6,698 bases of DNA from NCBI GenBank assembly GCA_003819755.1, contig RPQK01000432.1, positions 1-6,698 of the forward strand, in the 5' to 3' direction. The notes beneath the pieces were generated by a model that was not told the DNA's origin, searched no databases, and was given only the letters and a program-made list of their open reading frames with translations. Each line of letters opens with the position of its first letter. The first letter of the stretch is position 1. Shown here in pieces: positions 1 to 5,802 of the stretch. The position numbers were made by a program, and so were the translations under genes. This DNA is from Acidobacteriota bacterium (GTDB lineage Bacteria; Acidobacteriota; UBA6911; RPQK01).

Positions 1-106
1 CTCCAGAGTCCGGCAGCCGGGCTGGGAGCCCGGCGAAAACGATGGTTGCAGCTCGCCGGTTCAGGCCGACCCCGGGGGTCGGCTGCCGGACTCTGGAGAG
101 TCCGGC
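1..106. repeat. Compound palindromic repeat, cut by the left window edge
   Basis: Several perfect inverted repeats are packed into about 106 bp. Positions 1-19 pair with 80-98. Positions 85-94 pair with 97-106 around a GG loop. Positions 65-73 pair with 75-83 around one central base. Positions 16-23 pair with 27-34 around a GGG loop, and 30-36 pair with 53-59. The 10-mer AGAGTCCGGC occurs directly at 5-14 and 97-106. The left end reads as the right half of the 85-106 palindrome in opposite orientation, so the element probably continues leftward. It lies downstream of the S46 peptidase gene and is non-coding. It resembles REP/BIME-type intergenic repeats or a structured transcript end. No T-tract follows either hairpin, so it is not a standard intrinsic terminator. 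The repeat structure is seen directly; its role is unknown. Confidence 0.7.
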
Positions 107-194
107 CACAATAAAAGCCCCATCCGCCGCGGCTGGTTGCACCGACTTCGCAAAAAAGTAAATGCCATTCGGCGTCTCGCCCGCGCTCCCAGCG
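107..194. other. Non-coding spacer downstream of the S46 peptidase gene
   Basis: No convincing gene is seen between the palindromic element and the peptidase stop codon. On the minus strand, just past the stop, there is a short GGCG-AGA-CGCC stem (about 171-181) and then a T6 run (plus-strand A6 at about 152-157). They are separated by about 14 nt, too far apart for a confident intrinsic terminator. Small ORFs here are fragments without a ribosome binding site. Confidence 0.5.
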
Positions 195-2348
195 TCAATT
201 CGTCTTGACCCCCATCTCCTTCAGCAGATGGTCGGCGCCGCTGAACTTCAGGGCGACCCAGAGAACGTAACGGATGTCGACCGCAATGGACCGGCTGTAA
301 AGCGCGCTCCAGCCGTAGTCGTTGATCGTCGCTTCCCATACGCGGTCGAAATTGACTCCGACCAGTTCCCCGCGGCCGTTGAACACGGGGCTCCCGGAAT
401 TGCCGCCAGTCGTGTCGGTGTCGTAAAGGATCCCGACCGGCACGTCGCCGAGTTTCGGGGGAGCAAACGGCCCGAAATCCTTCTTGCGGTGCAGTTCCAT
501 GAGGCCTTCCGGGGCAACGAACGGGTCCTCTCCCGTGTGCTTCTCGACAACGCCTCCCAGCGTCGTTATTGGATGCATGAAAACCGCGTCGCGCGGCTCG
601 TAACCTTTGATATGGCCGTAGGTCAGCCGGAGTGTGCTGTTCGCATCGGGAACGAAGTCACGGCCGAGGAAATCCTTCTTGACGTCCAAGTAGAGTGAAT
701 AAAGCCGGTTCAGGTCTCCCTCGCGACGCTTCTCGGCCTCTTTCATCGCCTGGACCTCCGGATACAACTTCGAGGCCAGCTGCACAAACGGATCGTCGAA
801 CAGGTCGAGATCCTCCGGTTTCTTCTTCAGAAGGTCTTCGACTATCTTTCCATCGTGAATGCGAGTCGCACCGTAAGCCTGATTAAGGAACCGGTCGATA
901 TCTGAACCCTGGCCGTTCCCCAGAATCGGCCGGAGGGCAGGGATGGCGTTCAGTTTGGCCGCCCTTACCAGTAGGTTTCTCAAAATCGCCTCGTCGACGC
1001 CCCGGTCGAAATTGCGCAAAGAGAGCACGAGACGGCTGCTTGTCTGTTTCCAGTTCCGATCCATGTACGACGATTCACGTTCGACGTCCGGCTTCTGTCT
1101 TTCGCGAGCCGCCTCATAGGCGGTAAAAGCCACCCGCAACGCCTCCGGGCTCCGGGTCAAGAACTGAAGAAGAAACTCCCGGGGTACAGCGGCCTCCGCC
1201 TGGGCGTAGACGCTCCCGATTTCTGCGAGCACAGTCCCGTACTTGGCTTTCCGTTGCGGATCCGCCTGGATGAAATCGGCAAGCGCTTTTTCCTCCTGCC
1301 TTTTCTTGCCCAGGAGGTCGGCTCGGCGTATTCCGACCAGCTTCCCCTGGTTGTTCTTGAAAGTGTTGCTCAGGCCTTTGACGCGGGGGGCCACCTTCAG
1401 GGCCACGGCGGGATCCGCTTTTCCCGCGGCCTCCATCAGATTGATCTGCCAACCGTACCATTCCACGGTAAAAGGCATGCGGACGCGGTACTCAAAATCC
1501 AGGTAGCTGGCTGTCCGATGTCGGTAGGTGCGCCCGGGGTAACCCAGGATGAACACCAGATCACCTTCCGCCACCCCGGAAGGCGCGACTTTTATGTGCC
1601 GGCGGGGGTGATAGGGCACATTGGCTGTCGAGTAGTCAGCCGACCCGCCGTCAGGAGCGACATAGGCCCGGAAGAAAGAGAAATCGCCCGTGTGCCTGGG
1701 CCAGTTCCAGTTGTCGGTTTCCCCACCGTACTCGCCAATGCTCCGTGGAGGGGCGTAGACCAGCCGGACGTCCTTCAGGTAGGTATAAATAAAGAGAACG
1801 TACGATTTCCCGATGAACATCTCTGACACCTCGGCTCGCTTTCCGGGGTTCTTGGCCTCGGTGTCCAGGACAATCTCTTTAATGCGCTTCTCAATGGCCT
1901 TGGTTCGAGCACCCGGCTCCATGCCGGGTTGAACGACGGCCAGGACTTCCGAAGAGACATCCCGGTAGGATTCGGTTATCCGCACGGTTTGCCCCTTGGC
2001 CGCCACCTCAAGGTCCCGGGTCTTTGCCAGGAACCCGTTCTCGAGATAGTTCCTTTCCGGCGTGCTGGCTTCCTGGATCGCGCTAAAGGCGCAATGATGG
2101 TTGGTTAGAATCAAACCATCCGGCGACACGAAGGATCCAGTGCAGCCCCCGATGTTAACTATCCCATCGATCAGACTCACGCCTTTCGGGTTGTAGATCA
2201 CCTGGACGGGGACCTGCAGGCCTTTCGAGGCAAGGTTCAGCCGGTGAATCTCACTCATTGGCCACATCCCCTCGTCGGCAAAAAGGGGGGACAATAGGAG
2301 GAGCGCTACAGGAATTGCGGTCAGACGTTTCATATTCGTGTTATCCAT
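195..2348 (-). CDS. Secreted S46-family dipeptidyl-peptidase, DPP11-like (Asp/Glu specific)
   Basis: This is a serine exopeptidase of MEROPS family S46 (DPP7/DPP11), which removes dipeptides from peptide N-termini. At 717 aa it has the usual length of about 700-720. Residues 6-24 form a signal peptide (MKRLT, then ALLLLSPLFA, cleavage probably before DEG), so the enzyme is exported to the periplasm or surface. The chymotrypsin-like triad is readable: His85 in TNHHC, Asp222 in RHTGDF and Ser651 in GGNSGSP. Cys69 and Cys86 could form the disulfide bracketing the catalytic His. The mostly helical stretch at about residues 330-560 matches the family's inserted helical domain. Eighteen residues after the Ser, in VNFDRVW, lies Arg669. 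The equivalent position is Arg in Asp/Glu-specific DPP11 and Gly in DPP7, so acidic P1 preference is inferred. The first ATG (2348) has AGG 7 nt upstream; an in-frame ATG at 2333 (Met6) gives a shorter signal peptide and is also possible. It follows the glycoside hydrolase gene after about 31 bp on the same strand, so the two are probably cotranscribed. Confidence 0.93.
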   Translation of the reverse strand: MDNTNMKRLTAIPVALLLLSPLFADEGMWPMSEIHRLNLASKGLQVPVQVIYNPKGVSLIDGIVNIGGCTGSFVSPDGLILTNHHCAFSAIQEASTPERNYLENGFLAKTRDLEVAAKGQTVRITESYRDVSSEVLAVVQPGMEPGARTKAIEKRIKEIVLDTEAKNPGKRAEVSEMFIGKSYVLFIYTYLKDVRLVYAPPRSIGEYGGETDNWNWPRHTGDFSFFRAYVAPDGGSADYSTANVPYHPRRHIKVAPSGVAEGDLVFILGYPGRTYRHRTASYLDFEYRVRMPFTVEWYGWQINLMEAAGKADPAVALKVAPRVKGLSNTFKNNQGKLVGIRRADLLGKKRQEEKALADFIQADPQRKAKYGTVLAEIGSVYAQAEAAVPREFLLQFLTRSPEALRVAFTAYEAARERQKPDVERESSYMDRNWKQTSSRLVLSLRNFDRGVDEAILRNLLVRAAKLNAIPALRPILGNGQGSDIDRFLNQAYGATRIHDGKIVEDLLKKKPEDLDLFDDPFVQLASKLYPEVQAMKEAEKRREGDLNRLYSLYLDVKKDFLGRDFVPDANSTLRLTYGHIKGYEPRDAVFMHPITTLGGVVEKHTGEDPFVAPEGLMELHRKKDFGPFAPPKLGDVPVGILYDTDTTGGNSGSPVFNGRGELVGVNFDRVWEATINDYGWSALYSRSIAVDIRYVLWVALKFSGADHLLKEMGVKTN

Positions 2349-2379
2349 TCAGTTGCCTGCAAGAGCCGTCCACATGGAC

Positions 2380-4278
2380 TTACTTGACCGCCGCTTTGGT
2401 CGAAAACGGTTTTGTTTCTCCGAGATGGACTTCGTAAAGCCGCTTGTGAGTCTGCTTGAGAGCATCGACAAGCTCTTGGTACGGGCGGTCGGTCACATCG
2501 ACTAGTCCGATATTATAGTTTTCCCCATCGAACCGGCCGGTGCATGGCTGGTCCGCCCACTGGAACCAGTGGGTCCCGATCATCTCCGGCATGGCGAAGG
2601 CTTGCTCCACGTAATACCGATAAGCCGCACCACGCTCCAATTGATCGCGCACTTGAACCAGGCTGGCCGCGAGTCCCCTGGCCGGCACGCCAAAGTGGAA
2701 TTCCCCGATCAGAACCGGCTTGCCGGTCAGCGTGGAAATCCGGCTGACCCGGTCTGCTGCCACCTGGTAATCGTAAATGTTGACGCTGTAGACATCAAAG
2801 GCCCGGGCGGCTCGGATCTCCGCTTCGGTCGGCCGTCCGCCGCTTCGCATCCCCAGATTCAAGTGGTTCGGGTCGTACTTTCTCACGGCTTCACTGGTCA
2901 ACTGAACATACCGGTCGAAAGCCCGGCCGATGAACTCCTTGCGCCTGTCCGGCGTATCGCCTTCAGACAACCACTTCTTCAGCTCGGCTTTGGTCGCGGT
3001 TTCCGCTCCAGCGAGAATCAGGTCGACCGTCTGCAGTTCTTTCTGCGGAAAAGGCGGTTCGTTGGCGAGGAAGTAGCCGAGGAGCCACGGATCATTTTTT
3101 CGTGCCTCGCACTGCTCTTTGGCTCGCCGGTCGGTCAGTTCCGCGAACTCAGTAGAATATACGTCGGGAAGGCCGAGGTAACTGACGTTAGTCAACCAGC
3201 TGGCCAGCGGAATCACGTAGGGCTTGGCGCGGGCATCCCAGAGCCTGGGGTCGCTCCAGTTCGCGACAGTGTTCAATCCCCAGGCATCCATCCGCCGCAG
3301 AGTTACGTCAATCCAACCTTTCAGCCACGCCTGGCCGAACCGGCGATGGAGATTCCAGGTGAGAAACGACGCCCCACGATCGCCGTCCCTTTGACCCCGG
3401 CCCGGCAACAGGTCGGCCGGAGGAAGAGCCTCAAAGAAAGGCTCGCGGCCACTGGTGCGTGTCACCATATCGGGCCGTATGACATCACTTCCCACGGACA
3501 GGAACAGGTGCCCGTCAGGATCGACAAACCACCATCGCCCCTCGATCTTCTCCACGCGGAAAAACCCGGTGGCTCGCACATTGGTGTTCGTGAATCCTCC
3601 GTAGCGGCAGTAGGCGAACTCACCTGGAGCAAGAGCTTTCTCTTCATCTCTCCAGGATTGCTGCAGTTGCTCGAGAGACTGGGCTTTGCCGTCCCAGGAA
3701 TCGTGACGGAACTGCCCAAACTGATCCACGAATGGTTGTCCTTCGACCACGGCGTCTCCGGGTGACTGTTTTGCCAGTTCGATGCGACGAATCTCAAGTT
3801 TCGGTGAACCGTTCGGATGCTCCATCTCAAACTCGATTGTCTGGACATCGGTGAGTGGGACAAAGGGTCCCCACAGACCAACGAAGTAACCGGGGCGCGA
3901 CCGATTTCCGACTGCCGCCATGTCATTTCCGGTCTTCGGCGGCTCAGCCAACAGCGAAATGGGGATCGCTGCCCTGATCCATACTTTGGGATAGGGTTGG
4001 AACAGGACCCGGCTGAACTTCGGTTGCGCCGCCGTTCCACCGGAGTGAATCCTCAGGCTGAAACGCTGAGGCGAAGACGCTCGTAATTCCAATACCAGGG
4101 CTTCGTATCCGGACCAGTCTTTGGGGAAATCCGCCGAAATATCACGTATATCGATCCGCGTGGCGGCGCGCTCCTGCGCCGAATCAAAAACGATCATCTT
4201 AGGCAGAGCGGCCGGCGCCGCATTAACGACCGCAAAAGCCAGCAGCAGGACGACGTGAAACATACTGATTCTCCTCAA
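2380..4278 (-). CDS. Secreted clan GH-A glycoside hydrolase, GH50 agarase-like
   Basis: This is a probable exported retaining glycosidase of about 632 aa. Numbering is from a TTG start at 4278. Residues 1-24 form a signal peptide (MRRISMFH, then VVLLLAFAVVNA). Residues about 30-170 look like a beta-sandwich, carbohydrate-binding-type module. From about 235 a TIM barrel begins (VEKIEGRWWFVDPDGHLF), with WGLNTVANWS at 332-341 and DPWLLGYFLANEP at 396-408. Glu407 in that last motif fits the clan GH-A acid/base after strand 4. Glu526 in VLIGEFHFG fits the strand-7 nucleophile. HWFQWADQP (570-578) and the following GRFDGENYNIG resemble the C-terminal active-site region of GH50-type agarases and related beta-galactosidases. 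Exact family and substrate are uncertain: agar-like galactan is one option and other beta-galactosides are equally open. An ATG at 4263 (five codons shorter) is the alternative start. It heads a two-gene unit with the S46 peptidase. Confidence 0.85.
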   Translation of the reverse strand: MRRISMFHVVLLLAFAVVNAAPAALPKMIVFDSAQERAATRIDIRDISADFPKDWSGYEALVLELRASSPQRFSLRIHSGGTAAQPKFSRVLFQPYPKVWIRAAIPISLLAEPPKTGNDMAAVGNRSRPGYFVGLWGPFVPLTDVQTIEFEMEHPNGSPKLEIRRIELAKQSPGDAVVEGQPFVDQFGQFRHDSWDGKAQSLEQLQQSWRDEEKALAPGEFAYCRYGGFTNTNVRATGFFRVEKIEGRWWFVDPDGHLFLSVGSDVIRPDMVTRTSGREPFFEALPPADLLPGRGQRDGDRGASFLTWNLHRRFGQAWLKGWIDVTLRRMDAWGLNTVANWSDPRLWDARAKPYVIPLASWLTNVSYLGLPDVYSTEFAELTDRRAKEQCEARKNDPWLLGYFLANEPPFPQKELQTVDLILAGAETATKAELKKWLSEGDTPDRRKEFIGRAFDRYVQLTSEAVRKYDPNHLNLGMRSGGRPTEAEIRAARAFDVYSVNIYDYQVAADRVSRISTLTGKPVLIGEFHFGVPARGLAASLVQVRDQLERGAAYRYYVEQAFAMPEMIGTHWFQWADQPCTGRFDGENYNIGLVDVTDRPYQELVDALKQTHKRLYEVHLGETKPFSTKAAVK

Positions 4279-4290
4279 GGTCTCACCTCC
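4271..4290 (-). promoter_or_regulatory. Two ribosome binding sites serving alternative TTG and ATG starts
   Basis: On the minus strand, GGAGGT (4285-4290) lies 6 nt before an in-frame TTG (4278). GAGGAG (4271-4276) lies 7 nt before the ATG at 4263. The TTG start adds Met-Arg-Arg-Ile-Ser, giving the signal peptide the positive n-region that the ATG form lacks. The TTG is therefore preferred here, though either start could be used. The longer reading from the ATG at 4314 places the promoter-like sequence inside the protein and is rejected. Confidence 0.6.
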
Positions 4291-4304
4291 CGTGTTTGGC
4301 GAAG

Positions 4305-4313
4305 ATAATACCA
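4305..4313 (-). promoter_or_regulatory. Candidate extended -10 promoter for the glycoside hydrolase unit
   Basis: Reading leftward, TGG-TATTAT (TATTAT at 4305-4310, TGG at 4311-4313) matches an extended -10 element (TGnTATAAT) with one mismatch in the hexamer. Transcription would start near 4298, leaving a leader of about 20 nt with the GGAGGT site. No good -35 hexamer is visible at 16-18 bp, which is tolerated in extended -10 promoters. The call rests on motif and position only. Confidence 0.35.
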
Positions 4314-4328
4314 CTGGGCGTGGAAGCG

Positions 4329-4401
4329 CGGTTTTAATCCTGTCGAATCGTGTCGAAACGCTTCTTTGACAGGATTAGCAGGATTGACACGATTAAAACC
4401 G
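4329..4401. repeat. Inverted-repeat element built of 9-bp AATCCTGTC-like units
   Basis: An 11-bp perfect inverted repeat (CGGTTTTAATC at 4329-4339 and its complement at 4391-4401) closes the element. The left arm holds two units, AATCCTGTC (4336-4344) and AATCGTGTC (4346-4354). The right arm holds three contiguous complementary units: GACAGGATT (4368-4376), AGCAGGATT (4377-4385) and GACACGATT (4386-4394). The arms are about 30 bp with a short central segment. It sits between two divergent genes. Similar GACAGGATTAACAGGATT-like palindromes occur as dispersed intergenic repeats in many environmental bacteria (from memory, not checked). It could be a mobile repeat, an operator for a dimeric regulator, or both. 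The right arm also contains two TTGACA hexamers (4366-4371 and 4384-4389), but no good -10 follows at normal spacing. Confidence 0.75.
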
Positions 4402-4457
4402 TGCGACAACGATCGTGCTTTAACTTTTTTCCCTCCCGTGTTTTTATAGCGAGATCT

Positions 4458-5795
4458 ATGTTCCTGATCGTCCTGCTGGGGCTGGCCGTTCTTCTCCTGA
4501 TCCTCTCGACGAACCGGCTTAACCTTCACCCGTTTTTGGCCCTTCTTTTTGTCGCCATCGCGTACGGGCTCCTGGCTGGAATGCCGCTTGACCGGGTCGT
4601 CACGTCGGTCACCGAAGGCTTTGGCAGCACCGCCGGTCACATCGGTATTCTCATTGTAGCGGGAACGATCATCGGGACTTTTCTCGAACGCTCCGGCGGA
4701 GCCTTCATCCTCGCAGAGAAGATCATCCGCCTCATCGGCGAACGGCGTGTCCCGCTGGGAATGGGACTGATCGGCTGGCTGACCGCCATTCCGGTCTTTG
4801 CCGACTCGGGATTCGTGATCCTGGCCCCCTTGAATCGCGCCCTTTCCAAAAGAGCCAAGGTGACTCTTGCCGCCACGGCCATAGCTCTTTGCCTCGGCCT
4901 CATGGCCACACACACTTTGGTTCCGCCTACGCCCGGTCCGGTGGCAGCCGCTGCGATTCTGGAAGCGGATCTGGGGTTGGTTATTCTGATCGGGATTCCG
5001 GTCAGCCTGTTTACCGCCCTGGTGGGCTGGTTCTGGGCGACCCGGGTCGCGGCCCGGGTGCGTATCGACCCAATCTCGGATCTGACCGATGAGGATGTCA
5101 CTGAGAAGCTGCGCCAGGCCCCACCCGCGCTCGTGGCCGTCGTCCCCATTCTGGTCCCGATTCTCCTGATCGTCTTGAGGTCCGTTGCACAATTCCCTAC
5201 CAATCCCCTGGGTACGGGGCTTTTGCGCCAACTGGTGGCGTTCATAGGCGATCCGACGATTGCCCTACTGCTGGGCGTTCTGTTAGCTTTGTTCCTTCCG
5301 AGAAAGCTCACCACCGAGATGTTGTCGATTAAGGGTTGGGTCGGGCAAGGGATGGTGAACGCCGCGACTATCATCCTCATCACGTCGGCAGGCGGGAGTT
5401 TCGGGAAGGTGCTTCAGGGCTCGGGGATCGGCGAGGTTATCGGAGACAGACTGGCAGATGCACAGCTCGGAATCTGGCTGCCCTTCCTTCTGGCCGCCGC
5501 GCTCAAAACGGCCCAGGGATCGTCCACGGTCGCCATCATTACCACTTCGTCGCTGCTCAGTCCGCTCCTGATTCCACTGGGATTCGGCGATCCAGCCGCG
5601 AGGGCGTTTGTCGTCCTCGCGATCGGCGCCGGCTCAATGGTCGCCTCGCACGTCAACGACAGCTACTTCTGGGTTGTGACCCAGATGTCGGACATGGATG
5701 TCACTACCGGATACAAGCTCCATACGCTCGGATCCGCGGTCATAGGAACGGCAACCGGAGTGCTAATCTGGGTCGTGAGCTTTTTTGCCTTTTGA
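4458..5795 (+). CDS. GntP-family sugar-acid:H+ symporter (YjhF-like)
   Basis: This inner-membrane permease of the gluconate:H+ symporter (GntP) family imports aldonic acids with protons. From the ATG at 4458 it is 445 aa, the normal family length. Hydrophobic helices run almost throughout, starting with MFLIVLLGLAVLLLIL. Family signatures are clear: GFGSTAGHIGILIVAGTIIG (54-73), IPVFADSGFVIL (111-122), HTLVPPTPGPVA (152-163), LKTAQGSSTVAIITTSSL (349-366) and ASHVNDSYFWV (396-406). A polar cytoplasmic-type loop lies at about 200-222. The longer reading from 4350 would translate the inverted repeat into a charged, non-conserved extension, so 4458 is chosen although its ribosome site (GAG, 4 nt upstream) is weak. 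The substrate cannot be read from the sequence. The adjacent YjhG-type dehydratase, 7 bp downstream, points to D-xylonate or a similar aldonate, as in E. coli yjhF-yjhG. Confidence 0.93.
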   Translation: MFLIVLLGLAVLLLILSTNRLNLHPFLALLFVAIAYGLLAGMPLDRVVTSVTEGFGSTAGHIGILIVAGTIIGTFLERSGGAFILAEKIIRLIGERRVPLGMGLIGWLTAIPVFADSGFVILAPLNRALSKRAKVTLAATAIALCLGLMATHTLVPPTPGPVAAAAILEADLGLVILIGIPVSLFTALVGWFWATRVAARVRIDPISDLTDEDVTEKLRQAPPALVAVVPILVPILLIVLRSVAQFPTNPLGTGLLRQLVAFIGDPTIALLLGVLLALFLPRKLTTEMLSIKGWVGQGMVNAATIILITSAGGSFGKVLQGSGIGEVIGDRLADAQLGIWLPFLLAAALKTAQGSSTVAIITTSSLLSPLLIPLGFGDPAARAFVVLAIGAGSMVASHVNDSYFWVVTQMSDMDVTTGYKLHTLGSAVIGTATGVLIWVVSFFAF

Positions 5796-5802
5796 GACAA
5801 TT
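5794..5802 (+). promoter_or_regulatory. Coupled stop codon and ribosome binding site
   Basis: GAGA (5794-5797) overlaps the permease stop TGA (5793-5795) and lies 5 nt before the dehydratase ATG (5803). The site is weak, so translation of the dehydratase probably depends on ribosomes finishing the permease. This implies a shared transcript. Confidence 0.45.

Larger units (their letters stand above)
4286..4443. repeat. 12-bp direct repeat pair flanking the inverted-repeat element
   Basis: CCTCCCGTGTTT occurs exactly at 4286-4297 and at 4432-4443, about 31 bp outside each end of the inverted-repeat element. The left copy contains, on its minus strand, part of the GGAGGT ribosome binding site of the glycoside hydrolase gene. 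The right copy lies about 15 bp before the permease start. The match is exact, and its meaning is unknown: it could be a regulator half-site pair, a duplication, or chance. Confidence 0.5.

Noticed and set aside
85..106. Intrinsic terminator at the GC-rich hairpin
   Set aside because: The stem is strong, but no run of T follows on either strand.
61..339. Small minus-strand open frame crossing the left palindrome
   Set aside because: It overlaps the S46 gene in another frame, crosses the repeat element and is rich in Arg, as expected of a chance frame.
162..698. Plus-strand open frame (178 codons) opposite the 3' end of the S46 gene
   Set aside because: It overlaps the catalytic Ser region of the peptidase antisense and shows no family features.
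1254..1826. Plus-strand open frame (190 codons) inside the S46 gene
   Set aside because: Antisense shadow of a conserved coding region with no ribosome site.
2569..3765. Long plus-strand open frame (398 codons) opposite the glycoside hydrolase
   Set aside because: It lies wholly within a well-supported gene on the other strand, has no recognisable domain, and its composition is that of GC-rich antisense sequence.
4336..4394. CRISPR array suggested by the repeated 9-bp units
   Set aside because: The units are too short and contiguous, the arms are inverted, and there are no spacers or cas genes.
4350..4457. N-terminal extension of the permease from an upstream ATG
   Set aside because: It would translate the inverted-repeat element into a charged, cysteine-containing segment absent from GntP proteins. 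The 4458 start gives the normal 445 aa.
4275..5231. Minus-strand open frame (318 codons) opposite the permease
   Set aside because: Its product is dominated by Gly, Asp, Gln, Arg and Lys, the mirror of hydrophobic membrane-helix codons. The permease on the plus strand is certain.
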